DNA of 64,000 bases from Acidaminococcus fermentans (GTDB taxonomy: Bacteria; Bacillota; Negativicutes; Acidaminococcales; Acidaminococcaceae): assembly GCF_009696675.1 (NCBI RefSeq), contig NZ_VULN01000006.1, forward strand, positions 1 through 64,000, in the 5' to 3' direction. This document shows positions 34,211-43,900 of the stretch, piece after piece (position 1 is the stretch's first letter; the number at the start of each line of letters is the position of its first letter). A model generated the notes under the pieces. The model ran no database searches. It saw only the letters and a program-made list of their open reading frames with translations, and was not told the origin of the DNA. The translations under genes and the position numbers were made by a program.

Positions 34211-35800
34211 TTACAGGGTCACAAAATCCGCGCTCTGGATCCCGTCCAGGCCGGCGATCATCTGGAGGGTGACTTTTTCCACCGGGCTGTCCACGGTCAT
34301 GATCATCATGGCGTTGCCGGTTTTGGGCTTCCGGGCCACCTGCATGTTGGCAATGTTCACGTGGGCTGCCCCCAGGAGAGTCCCCATTTGGCCGATCATC
34401 CCGGGCTTGTCGTCGTTCTTGGCCAGGATCATGTAGTGTTCCGGCACCAGATCATAGTGGTAGCCCTGGACTTCCGTAATGTGGGGCGTTTCGTCCGGTG
34501 CCACCATGCCGGCGGCGGTAAATACCTTGTTCCCGCTGGAAATCTTCACGGATACCCGATTCAGCCGGTCTTCCCCGTTCATCTTCCCTTCCACCACGGC
34601 CACCCCACGGGTTTCCGCAGCCAGTTCCGCATTGACCATGTTCACCCGTTCCTTCAGGATGGGATCGAACAGCCCCTTCAGGATGCTCCGGGTGATCAGG
34701 GTGGTTTCCAGGTTGGCGGCAGGGCCTTCATAAACCACTTCCACCTTATCCACCGGATCCTTTTCCAGCTGGTAGTACAGTTTGCCCAGGCATTCACCCA
34801 GCTGCAGGTATCCCAACATCCCTTCCAGTTCCTGAGGATGGAGGGCCGGCAGGTTCACCGCGTTGGGCACCATCTGGCCATTGAGCACGTTCACCACTTC
34901 CTGGGCAATGGAGATGCCCACCTTGTCCTGGGCTTCCACGGTGTCCGCTCCCAGGTGAGGCGTCAGCACGCACTGGTCCAGGCCGATCAGGGGAGAAATG
35001 GGTTTGGGTTCGTCCACCAGCACGTCCAGACCGATGCTGGCCACCTGGCCTTCCTGGATGGCTTCCGCCACTGCCTGTTCATTGTACAGGCCGCCCCGGG
35101 CGCAGTTCACCAGACGGACGCCCTTCTTGCATTTCTTCAGTTCTTCCTTGCCGATCATGTTGATGGTTTCTTCCGTTTTGGGAGTATGGATGGTGATGAT
35201 ATCGGCCTTGGCCAGCAGATCATCCAGGGTTTCGCATTTTTCCACACCCAGCCGTTTGAACCGGGCATCCGGGATGTAAGGATCGTAGGCGATGACCTTC
35301 ATTTCAAAAGCCTGCATCCGTTTGGTCACCAGGGTGCCGATCCGGCCCAGGCCGATGATCCCCAGGGTCTTGTGGTACAGTTCCACGCCCTTCAGGTTCT
35401 TCCGGTCCCATACCCGGCTTTCGATCATCTTCTGGGCCCGTACGGTGTTCCGGCAGGAAGCCAACATCAGGCCGATGGTGTGTTCCGCTGCAGAAATCAC
35501 ATTGGCTTCCGGGGTGTTCACCACAATGATCCCCCGTTTGGTGGCGCCTTCGATGTCGATGTTGTCCACCCCGTTGCCGGCACGGCCCACCACTTTCAGG
35601 TTCTTGGCGGCTTTGTAGAATTCTTCGTTGACTTTGGTGACGCTGCGGACGATGATGGCGTCATAATCTCCCACGATTTTCAGCAGCTCTTCCCTGGGAA
35701 TGTCGAATTTTACATCCACTTCCAGGTCCGGCTGGGCCTTCAGCATTTCCACGCCCTTGTCCGAAATCCGTTCCACCACGATGACTTTTTTCTTGTCCAT
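34211..35800 (-). CDS. serA: D-3-phosphoglycerate dehydrogenase
   Basis: A 529-residue protein of the long SerA type: substrate-binding domain, NAD-binding Rossmann domain (TLGIIGLGRIGTLVTKRM near residue 140), catalytic VNCARGG, DVLVDEP and TPHLGAD regions (Arg, Glu, His), an intervening domain, and a C-terminal ACT domain (YMILAKNDDKPGMIGQMGTL) for serine feedback. It starts serine synthesis. ATG 35800 has AAGGAGAGA upstream. Expression is read through a serine-type T-box leader from a promoter inside rmuC. Confidence 0.95.
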   Translation of the reverse strand: MDKKKVIVVERISDKGVEMLKAQPDLEVDVKFDIPREELLKIVGDYDAIIVRSVTKVNEEFYKAAKNLKVVGRAGNGVDNIDIEGATKRGIIVVNTPEANVISAAEHTIGLMLASCRNTVRAQKMIESRVWDRKNLKGVELYHKTLGIIGLGRIGTLVTKRMQAFEMKVIAYDPYIPDARFKRLGVEKCETLDDLLAKADIITIHTPKTEETINMIGKEELKKCKKGVRLVNCARGGLYNEQAVAEAIQEGQVASIGLDVLVDEPKPISPLIGLDQCVLTPHLGADTVEAQDKVGISIAQEVVNVLNGQMVPNAVNLPALHPQELEGMLGYLQLGECLGKLYYQLEKDPVDKVEVVYEGPAANLETTLITRSILKGLFDPILKERVNMVNAELAAETRGVAVVEGKMNGEDRLNRVSVKISSGNKVFTAAGMVAPDETPHITEVQGYHYDLVPEHYMILAKNDDKPGMIGQMGTLLGAAHVNIANMQVARKPKTGNAMMIMTVDSPVEKVTLQMIAGLDGIQSADFVTL

Positions 35801-35847
35801 GATTGTCTCTCCTTCGCCCCTCACGGGTACCTTGTATAAAATAAAAA

Positions 35848-36112
35848 CTCCCGTGCCTGACCCCCTAAACGGGTATGTCAAGGACGGGAGAACCTCTCAC
35901 GTGGTGCCACCTTATTTCGCTGCACTGCAGCCTCATTTCCAGGATAACGGCTTGGCCGGATGGGTTGCTGCCCCCATCGTCTCAGGAGTGGATTCCACAG
36001 GGTCTTCCGCTGCTTCCCACACCCAGCAGCTCTCTGGAAGAAAAGGCCTTGTGTACTTGGTTCCTTCATGGACAGTTTATTCAGTATATCTATTTAGGTA
36101 CATCAAGCACTT
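35848..36112 (-). promoter_or_regulatory. T-box riboswitch with serine (UCC) specifier, controlling serA
   Basis: The minus-strand leader holds the T-box core AAGGTGGCACCACG (35900-35913). Stem I has AGTA, an AGAGAG bulge and an apical GGGTGTG. The specifier-loop 3' strand reads GAA-TCC-A, placing TCC (Ser) at 35990-35992. A terminator hairpin follows (CTCCCGT ... ACGGGAG, then a T-run, 35848-35890). Uncharged tRNA-Ser should favour read-through into serA. The fold is my manual reading; the specifier fits the downstream gene. Confidence 0.85.
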
Positions 36113-36119
36113 GCTTACG

Positions 36120-36148
36120 ATTTTACTCATTCTCTACTGTATTGTCAA
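36120..36148 (-). promoter_or_regulatory. Sigma-70 promoter of serA
   Basis: Minus-strand TTGACA (36143-36148), a 17-bp spacer and TAAAAT (36120-36125). The promoter lies inside the 3' end of the rmuC gene. Confidence 0.75.
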
Positions 36149-37106
36149 GTGCTTTCGTAAATTTTTCTGCCCGGTCCAGGTGCTTTTTCAGAATCCGCGT
36201 ACGGTCCCCCACGGACTCCATGGCGGACTGGGCTTCGGCCAGTTTCTTTTCCGCCCGTTCCACGGCCGTTTCGAAGGCACCCAGGTCGGTGTTGATCTGG
36301 GCCACCAGCCGCCACACCTGGCTGGTCTGTTTCTGGACCACCAGGGTACGGAAGCCCATCTGGAGGCTGTTCACCACAGCGGCCAGGGTGGTGGGCCCCA
36401 CCAGGGTCACCCGGTATTTCCGCTGGAGTTCGCTGATGAGGCCCGGCCGGGACACTGCTTCTGCAAAAAGCCCTTCCAGAGGCAGGTACAGCAGGCCGAA
36501 ATCCGTGGAATAGGGAGGGGCGATGTATTTGTCCCGGATGTCCCTGGCCTCGCTTTTCAGCCGGATTTCCAGCTGTTTCAGGGCCAGGGTTTCGGCGTCG
36601 GCGTCTCCGTCTTCCCGGGCCTGGACCAGCCGCTGGTAGTCTTCCAGAGGGAATTTGGCGTCAATGGGCAGCCATACAGGGGCATCCCCGGTGCGGCCGG
36701 GCAGCCGGATGGCAAATTCCACCCGTTCCTGGCTCCGGGGACGGATGGCCACGTTGGTGCCGTACTGTTCCGGAGCCAGCATGTCTCCCAGCAGGTTTCC
36801 CAGCTGCATTTCCCCCCAGATCCCCCGGTTCTTCACATTGGTCAGGACCTTCTTCAGATCCCCCACGCCCTGGGCCAGGGACTGCATGGACCCCAGGCCC
36901 CGGTTCACCATGGCCAGCCGGTCGCTGACCACGCTCATGGACAGGGTCACCTTCTGGTCCAGGCTGTCCCGGAGCCGGTCCGCCTCTTCCCGGGCCTGCT
37001 GGGCCCGGACTTCTTCCTGGGCCCCCAGGGATTTCTGGAGCTGGACCAGCAGCACGATCAAAACAAGGAGGGCGCACAGCACCGCCCCCAGCAAAATGGT
37101 TTCCAT
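36123..37106 (-). CDS. rmuC: DNA recombination protein RmuC
   Basis: A 327-residue protein: an N-terminal membrane anchor (ILLGAVLCALLVLIVLLVQL), a coiled coil, and the RmuC nuclease-like domain (NRGIWGEMQLGNLLGDMLAP, LPIDAKFPLEDYQRL, VTLVGPTTLAAVVNSLQMGF). RmuC limits rearrangement at inverted repeats in E. coli. It is shorter than E. coli RmuC, mostly in the coiled coil. Its 3' end contains the serA promoter. Confidence 0.9.
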   Translation of the reverse strand: METILLGAVLCALLVLIVLLVQLQKSLGAQEEVRAQQAREEADRLRDSLDQKVTLSMSVVSDRLAMVNRGLGSMQSLAQGVGDLKKVLTNVKNRGIWGEMQLGNLLGDMLAPEQYGTNVAIRPRSQERVEFAIRLPGRTGDAPVWLPIDAKFPLEDYQRLVQAREDGDADAETLALKQLEIRLKSEARDIRDKYIAPPYSTDFGLLYLPLEGLFAEAVSRPGLISELQRKYRVTLVGPTTLAAVVNSLQMGFRTLVVQKQTSQVWRLVAQINTDLGAFETAVERAEKKLAEAQSAMESVGDRTRILKKHLDRAEKFTKALDNTVENE

Positions 37107-37256
37107 GACAGTTTCCGCCTTTCGTAAAATTCTTCTTCCATTATAGCAAAAAAGAAGAGTGGCGAACAGGTGTTTTTGCCTTTACCCCCTCCCTTTTCTG
37201 CGTTATAATTAAATTAATCACATAACTAATTATTTTAAGTAAAGAGGGGAGCAATC

Positions 37257-37865
37257 ATGCACAGACGGAATTCGGAAGAAACCATGCAGCGGCTGATGGA
37301 TGCCGGGGCGGAACTGTTCGACAAAAAGGGATACCACAATGTTTCCATCAAGGAGATCGGCCGGCTGGCCGGATGCAACAGTGCCCTGATTTCCTATCAT
37401 TTCGGCAGCAAACAGGCCCTGTACCAGTCCATTATCGACAGCCAGCTGGAAGTGCTCCACCGGTTGGAAGAATCCATCGAAAAAGAGGAAAAACCGCCTC
37501 TCCAGCAGCTGAAGAAATACCTCCACGCCATTTTGCAAAGCCAGTTGGATCCCCACCAGCACATGATCATCCTGTACCAGGAACTGCTCACCCCCTCCGG
37601 GCTCCTGAACGACGATTCCTGGCAGCGGCTCACCCGGCTGGGAGACTACATCCAGAGCCTGCTGGTAAAAGCGGTGGAGGCTGGCGAGCTCCGGACACCC
37701 CAGCAGGACCACGGCTATGAATATGTCACCTTCATCCTGACGGCCATTACGGAAATGCTGTTCCTGATCAAAGACCGGCCCCTGTCCCTGAACCCGGAAG
37801 GGCATCCGGCGGAACAGCTGCTGGATAAGCTGATCGGGTTCGTGCTGGAACCGTTGAAGCCGTAA
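37257..37865 (+). CDS. TetR-family regulator
   Basis: A 202-residue protein with an N-terminal TetR HTH (MQRLMDAGAELFDKKGYHNV, IKEIGRLAGCNSALISYHFG) and a C-terminal domain of the CecR-like type. GAGGGGAGC precedes the ATG. It is convergent with the adhesin gene; no target is adjacent in its own direction. The AT-rich spacer 37199-37245 may hold its own operator. Confidence 0.88.
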   Translation: MHRRNSEETMQRLMDAGAELFDKKGYHNVSIKEIGRLAGCNSALISYHFGSKQALYQSIIDSQLEVLHRLEESIEKEEKPPLQQLKKYLHAILQSQLDPHQHMIILYQELLTPSGLLNDDSWQRLTRLGDYIQSLLVKAVEAGELRTPQQDHGYEYVTFILTAITEMLFLIKDRPLSLNPEGHPAEQLLDKLIGFVLEPLKP

Positions 37866-37867
37866 AA

Positions 37868-37912
37868 AAGAGGCTGTGAAAAAATGCATCGTGCATTTCT
37901 TCACAGCCTCTT
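37868..37912. terminator. Bidirectional terminator between TetR and adhesin genes
   Basis: A perfect 13-bp stem (AAGAGGCTGTGAA / TTCACAGCCTCTT) with an A-run before it. Confidence 0.8.
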
Positions 37913-37940
37913 AGTCGGAAGTCAGGAGTCGGAAGCCTAC
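37913..37940. repeat. Degenerate 7-bp tandem repeat
   Basis: Four 7-mers: AGTCGGA, AGTCAGG, AGTCGGA, AGCCTAC, ending 6 bp from the adhesin stop codon. Confidence 0.7.
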
Positions 37941-37946
37941 TGCCTG

Positions 37947-40900
37947 TTACTGCTTCGCGCTCAGTTGTTCCACCAGGGCCGTCAGCTTGTTCAGCCGGTC
38001 GTTCATGGCGTCCAGCTGGGCGTGGACCTTCTGGTTGTCCTGACGCAGGGTTTCGTTGTCGCTGCGCAGCTGCTGGACCGTCCGCATAAGGACGATCCGG
38101 CTCTGGAACCGGTCTCTCCGTTTGGGATCCAGGGAGAAGGTCACCCCGGCATTCACCATGTTCTCTCCGCCCCCGAAGCTGCCGCCCACATTGAAGCGGA
38201 CGCTTTCCGTAGGCTGATAGAAGGCCCCGATGGCCGCCGCGTTGGCGCTCCGGTAATGGCCGAAGCCGGCGGCGAAGTTCAGTTTGTCTTCCGGATCGAA
38301 TTCCAGCGGATGGAGGGCCGCCAGAGCAGAGGCGCCGGCCCCCACCCGGTCCACCCGGCTGTCCAGACGGGTAATGGCATTGTTCACTCCATTGACCACA
38401 CCCCCCAGCTGGCTTACGTTCACCGCATCGGTGGGTTTGGTGCCGGGAGCCACATCGTGGATCTGCTGGCCTCCCATGCTTACATTGCTGCTGATTTCCA
38501 CATTGTGGGTCCCCTCCCCATTGGCGGCAATCTTGATACCGCTGTTGGTGATGGTCGTACCGGCTTTGCCTTCACTGTTGTTGATGGTCAGGCCATCATT
38601 GTTCAAGGTGCTGTTGCCGGTGGTGACGCTGGTAAGGCCGGTCAGTTCCTTGGACAGTTTGATGTCCAGGCCGGTGCCGTCGGCGTTCTTCACCACACCG
38701 ATGTTCTTGTCGGTGAGTTTGGCCGTATCTGCCCCGCCGGACAGTTTCATGGATTTGCCCAGTTTTCGGGAGATTGTTTCTCCGTCATCCCCGGTAAAGT
38801 CCCGGGTACCCAGGCTGTCCACAGCCCCCTGGGCCGCTTCACCGGCCAGTTTCTTCACATCGCCGATGTTGGCGGCGTTGGTGTTGTCGCTGTCATCGCC
38901 CTTGACGATGCCGCTGTTCACGTTGGTGATGTTCTTGCCGCCGGCATCAATGCCACTGTTGTTGATGGTCACGCCACCAGCAGAAATGGAGCCTTCAGAG
39001 CCCAAATCCACATTGTTGTTCAGCTTGATGTTGATGGACTTGCCATCTTCGGACACGGAAGTGGTGATGTTGCTGCTCCCTTTGACGGAAACCGTCTGGC
39101 CCAAATCCGCTTTAACCGATTTCCCATCATCTGCCGTCAGCCCGAAGCCGCCTCCGGAAGTGACTGTGGTAACGCTGCTCATGGCCTGTTTCAGCTGTTC
39201 TTCCGTAGCTGCCCGGCCTTTGGTGGCAAAATCAGCAGATGTAATGGTGGTATTGGTCAGCCCGGTGATGCTTTCGATGCCGGTAAGATTTTTGGCCAGT
39301 TTCAGCTGCAGGCCGTCGGAAGAAGCCACCACACCGATATTCTTCCCATCGGACAGACTGTTTACATCTGCACCGCCATAAATCTTCAGGGTGCCGTTCA
39401 GGGTCCGGCTCACATTGTCATCAGTATCCCCGGCGAAGATCAGCCCATCCTCCAGGGTAGCCACCTCATGAGCCTTGTTGCCCTGGTCGGTATAGGTAAG
39501 CCGAGTCTGGTCCTGCTGGGCCAGGTTCTTGGCAACGGTATGGACGGATACCGTAGCTTGGGTTCCAGCCGTCCCCGTCAGATCCAGATAGCCTGCGCCG
39601 TCAGCCTGGCGGAGAGCAGCGGCCTTTTTGCCATTGTCGCTCAGGGTGATCCCGGTATCGCCGGTAATATTTACTTCTTTGGCAGACTTGCCTTTAAACT
39701 GCATGCTGCCGTCCGTGCCTTCGATGGTTTTACCATCCCCATGGACACCCACGTCCAGATGATCCTGGAGTTCTACGGAAACGTAATCATTTCCATCATG
39801 GTCTTTCTTCACCTTGGTCAGGATATTGGCCTTGCTCCGATCCCAGAAATCCCCGGAGCCATCGTTTTTCTCGTTGGTTACAGGGGCATCCCCAAAAATC
39901 CGGATGGCACTGCCCAGATTCTGTTCAATGGTGGCATCCACGGCTTCCCCTCTGCCACCGGCCGTAATGGCAAATGTCCCATTGCCCAGGACTTTGGTAA
40001 TGGAATCATTGACCTTTTTCAGCTGGTCTTCCGTAGCCGCCCGGCCGGAAACATAATCCTTCCCATCCCAGTCTGTGTTCTCAAGCCCGGCAACAAAGTT
40101 TCCTGTTTCTGTAACCTTGCCGTCACTGACGACACTCTGATTCCCCATAACAACCGTGCCGGCCGTCACCGTATTAAGGCCGGTGATATCCTTGGCCAGC
40201 TGCAGGGAGAGGGTGGTATTGCCATCTTTATCCTGGCTGGCAACGACGCCGATGTTGTTGTTCTTCGTGGGGTCCGTGGTATTGTCCACCAGCTTGTCCT
40301 TCGCGACGCCGCCCTTGATGGTCACCTTCTTGTCCAGGGTGGTATTGAGGGCTTCCCCATTGTCCCCGGCCAGCTGCAGCCCGTCTTCCAGGGTAGCCAC
40401 GGTGTGGTCATTTCCATTACCGCCCTTATAGGTAATCCGGGACATGGCCGTCTTCATGGCTTCTTTGTCCTGATTTCCCCGATAGGTGACACCGATGGAT
40501 ACCGGGCTCATCCCATTATCCTTGTTGGTCCCATTGAGGATCAGCTTCCCTGCTTCCCCTGTTCCCGTTCCGGTGGATGCTTTCCCCAACGTCAGGGTAT
40601 GGGCATTGAGGTCACGATCCAGCTGGACCGTCAGCGTATTGGCATTCTTATCCGCCTTGACCTGCACATTGGCGCCGCCGTCGTAGTCACGGCCATCCGC
40701 GCCGGTTCCCTGGATGGTCAGGGTGTCGCCCAGATTTCTATGGACAGTGGTGGTAGCGTCATTGCCCTTGAAGTTCAGGCCCTTGTCCGTCAGTTCTGTT
40801 TTCACACCATTGCTGACGGTCTGCAAATCGCCGATAGTGGCCCCATTTTGCAGCATAGGGCTGCCTGCCGTAATGGTGGAGATATCCACCGGCTTATTCT

Positions 40901-43900
40901 GTGCCGTATCATAGAGTCCGCTCTTCACATTGGTGATCTGCTTGCCGCCATTGGACAGGCCGTCGGCGGTCAGTTTCACCTTGTCGGCTTCGCTTCCCTG
41001 GTTCGGCGTCACCACAATGCCCTTGCCATCCACTACGGCAGTGGCTCCGCTGGTGCCGTCCTTGAAGGTGGCACTGGTCATATCGGTCAGCGTCCTGCTC
41101 AGACCAATGGTGATGGCTTTGCCAGTGGTATCCGCTGTGGTGGTCAAATTGTCGTCTGCCGCCTTCAGCTGGATGGAACCGCCCAGATCCTGCTTCACCA
41201 CATTGCCTGCATTGTCGCTGAGGCCGAAGCCACCGCCGGTTTCCTTCCCGTCCACAATGGACTTGGCCACCTGCTGGAGCTGGTCTTCCGTAGCCGCCCG
41301 ACCGCTGACGATGCCATCTTTCGACCATTTGGTGTTGGTCAGGCCCGTAATGTAATCCCCAGCAGCATCATTGGGGCTGGTGCCATTGTTGGCGATGGTC
41401 TGAGAACCAATCTTGATACCACTGCCTGTAGTCCCTGTAGTGGGTGCAAAGCTGATGGTGCCCATATTGGTGAGGTCCTTATTCAGCTTGACTGCCAGGC
41501 CGTCGCCAGCATCGTTCTTCACCACGCCGATGTTGTTATCAGTCAGATTGCCGGCAGCACCGCCGGTGATATTTAGGGTGCTGTTGAGGGTTGTGCTGAC
41601 GACTTTGGATGTATCATTTTTGGCATCATCACCGGCAAATTTCAGGCCATCTTCCAGGGTAGCAATGGTATGATAGGTGCCTTTGGCGGTATCCACATCA
41701 TATTTCAGCCGAGGTGAGCTGTCTGCAGAATTCAGGAAACCGGCACCGCCATAATCCTGATAAAGAGCAGAATACCGGCCGCCATTGTTCCCCATATGGA
41801 GGGACCCGTCACTGCCATCCATTTCAATATAAGCTCCGCCGGTACCGGTCACTCTGACCGTACCGTTGACCGTACTGGACCCGGCCGTCAGGCTGTGAGC
41901 CGTCAGGTCATTGTCCAACTTCACTGTGATGGTGCCATTATCCATGGTAGTGGTGATATTGTCCGTATTGTATGTATGGCCGTTCTGAGCAGCACCACCC
42001 TTGATACTGACTTTGCCGCCCAGCTGAGCCTTGTAGGCAGCACTTCCGCCCTCCTTCTCTGCCTCATTGGCTTCAAAATTCAAGCCCTGCTGCAGAGCCG
42101 CATTGCTGGCAATACCAGAAATCACCACATCCGTAGGAGTGCTTCCCGCTGCGTTATTTTTCACCTTCAGCGTTACCTTGCCGTCGCTGCCTACCGTGTA
42201 TTCACCACTGTCGGCAGCCACCAGATGGCTGTCCTGATTCAGCACATTGGTCATATCAATGCCCGGAATGGCATCACCGCCATTTTTCGTCAGATTCAGG
42301 GTCTTACCATCGGTGCTGACACTGCCGCCGGTTACATAGTAATCGTGGAGCCCGGTGAGTTGCCCAGTGGTCTTGTCATTCTTCCTGACTAAAGTCCCTG
42401 TGCCTTCCCCATTATTGCCATAAGAAACGGAGCCACTTTCTACATAAATATCCGAAGCACTGGCTTCCCCTTTGATGGTTTTCGCTACTTCATTCAGCTG
42501 ATCTTCCGTAGCTGCCCGGCCGGACATAAAATGGTCCGTCACCCATGCTGTATTTTTGAGTCCTGTAATACTGGTAATGTTTGACGTGGCACTGCCGTTG
42601 GCACCGCCGCCGGGCTGGCTGCCGATGTAAATACCATCGGTTCCATCCGTACTTCCCACACGGACCGTGGTGAAGTTTACATTGGGTTGGGTAGCAATGG
42701 TAATGGTTTTGCTGCTGTCAGTCGGTGTAAGAGCAATATTATCTCCCGCTGTAAAAGTAAGGGTCTTATTGGCAGGAGTAACCGCCAGGATCTGGTCTCC
42801 CACTTTGGCATTCCAGCCAGTATTCACTGTATCAGACACACTCTTCAGCTGATCTTCGGTGGCCGCACGACCACTCACAGCTGTACCATCCCAAGTTTTG
42901 TTGGTCAGGCCGGTCAGATATGTATCCGAGCCAGACTTGCCAAGGGTGGCCCCGCCAATGGTGGCCGTTCCCGTATTCCCATTCAGGGTAACTCGGTCCC
43001 CTACCGTCACGGTTCCAGCCGTGCCATCCAGGGCGATTTTCTTGTCGGCATCGCTGCCCAGGGTCACGGTGTCATTCAGGGAGACCTTGTAGTCCACCGT
43101 TCCGTCTGTGGTATTAGGAGTTCTTTCGACTTTCGTATTTGCCCCATCTCCGCTGACGGTTACGGTCTTGGCGGCGATATTCTTCACATCGCCGATATTG
43201 GCGGCATTGGTTTCTATTCCATAAACAGGGCTACCGGAGTCATCATCCCCGGACTTGCCACTGGCTACATCGGAAATCTGCTTACTGCCGCCGCTGATGC
43301 CGCTGAGGGTGACACTGGGACCATTGTTGATGGTCAGGCCGTTGCTGCCCAGAGTAGAAGAACCAGTGGTCATATTGCCACTATTTCCATCCACCGTAAT
43401 GGTTTTATCTCCTGTTCCCACAGTCACCTTGTCCGCCGTAAGCTGGGTGTCCATCTTCACGGTGATGATGCCGTTATCGTCGATTTCCGTGGTCAGGTTG
43501 TCCGTCTTGTAGGTGTGCCCATCCTGAGCATCGTTGGCGCGGACGGCCACCGTATCGCCCAGGTTCTTTTTGACCGTCTTATAGGTGCCATCTACCTTGT
43601 TGCTGGCCGAGAAATTCAGGCCTTGGGCGATGGCTTCCGTATTGGTGGTAATCTGGGTCTTGTTGCTGTCCACCACATCGGACACGCTCTTCAACTGATC
43701 TTCCGTAGCCGCACGGCCGGTGACAGGCTGGGTCTGCCCTACGGTCCAGGTGGTATTGTCCAATCCGGTAAGATAGTCACCGCTTTGGGCAGGATTATTC
43801 CCGTCGGTCTGGGTGCCCAATTTAGCGCCCCCAGCGGTCACTGTATCCAGCCCGGTGATATCCCTGGCCAGTTTCAGGGACAGGGTGGAACCATTGGCGG

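Noticed and set aside
37884-41576. Open frame of 1,230 codons on the plus strand
   Set aside because: It is antisense to the adhesin gene. Its composition mirrors the repeats of that gene, and it has no start site, domains or promoter of its own.
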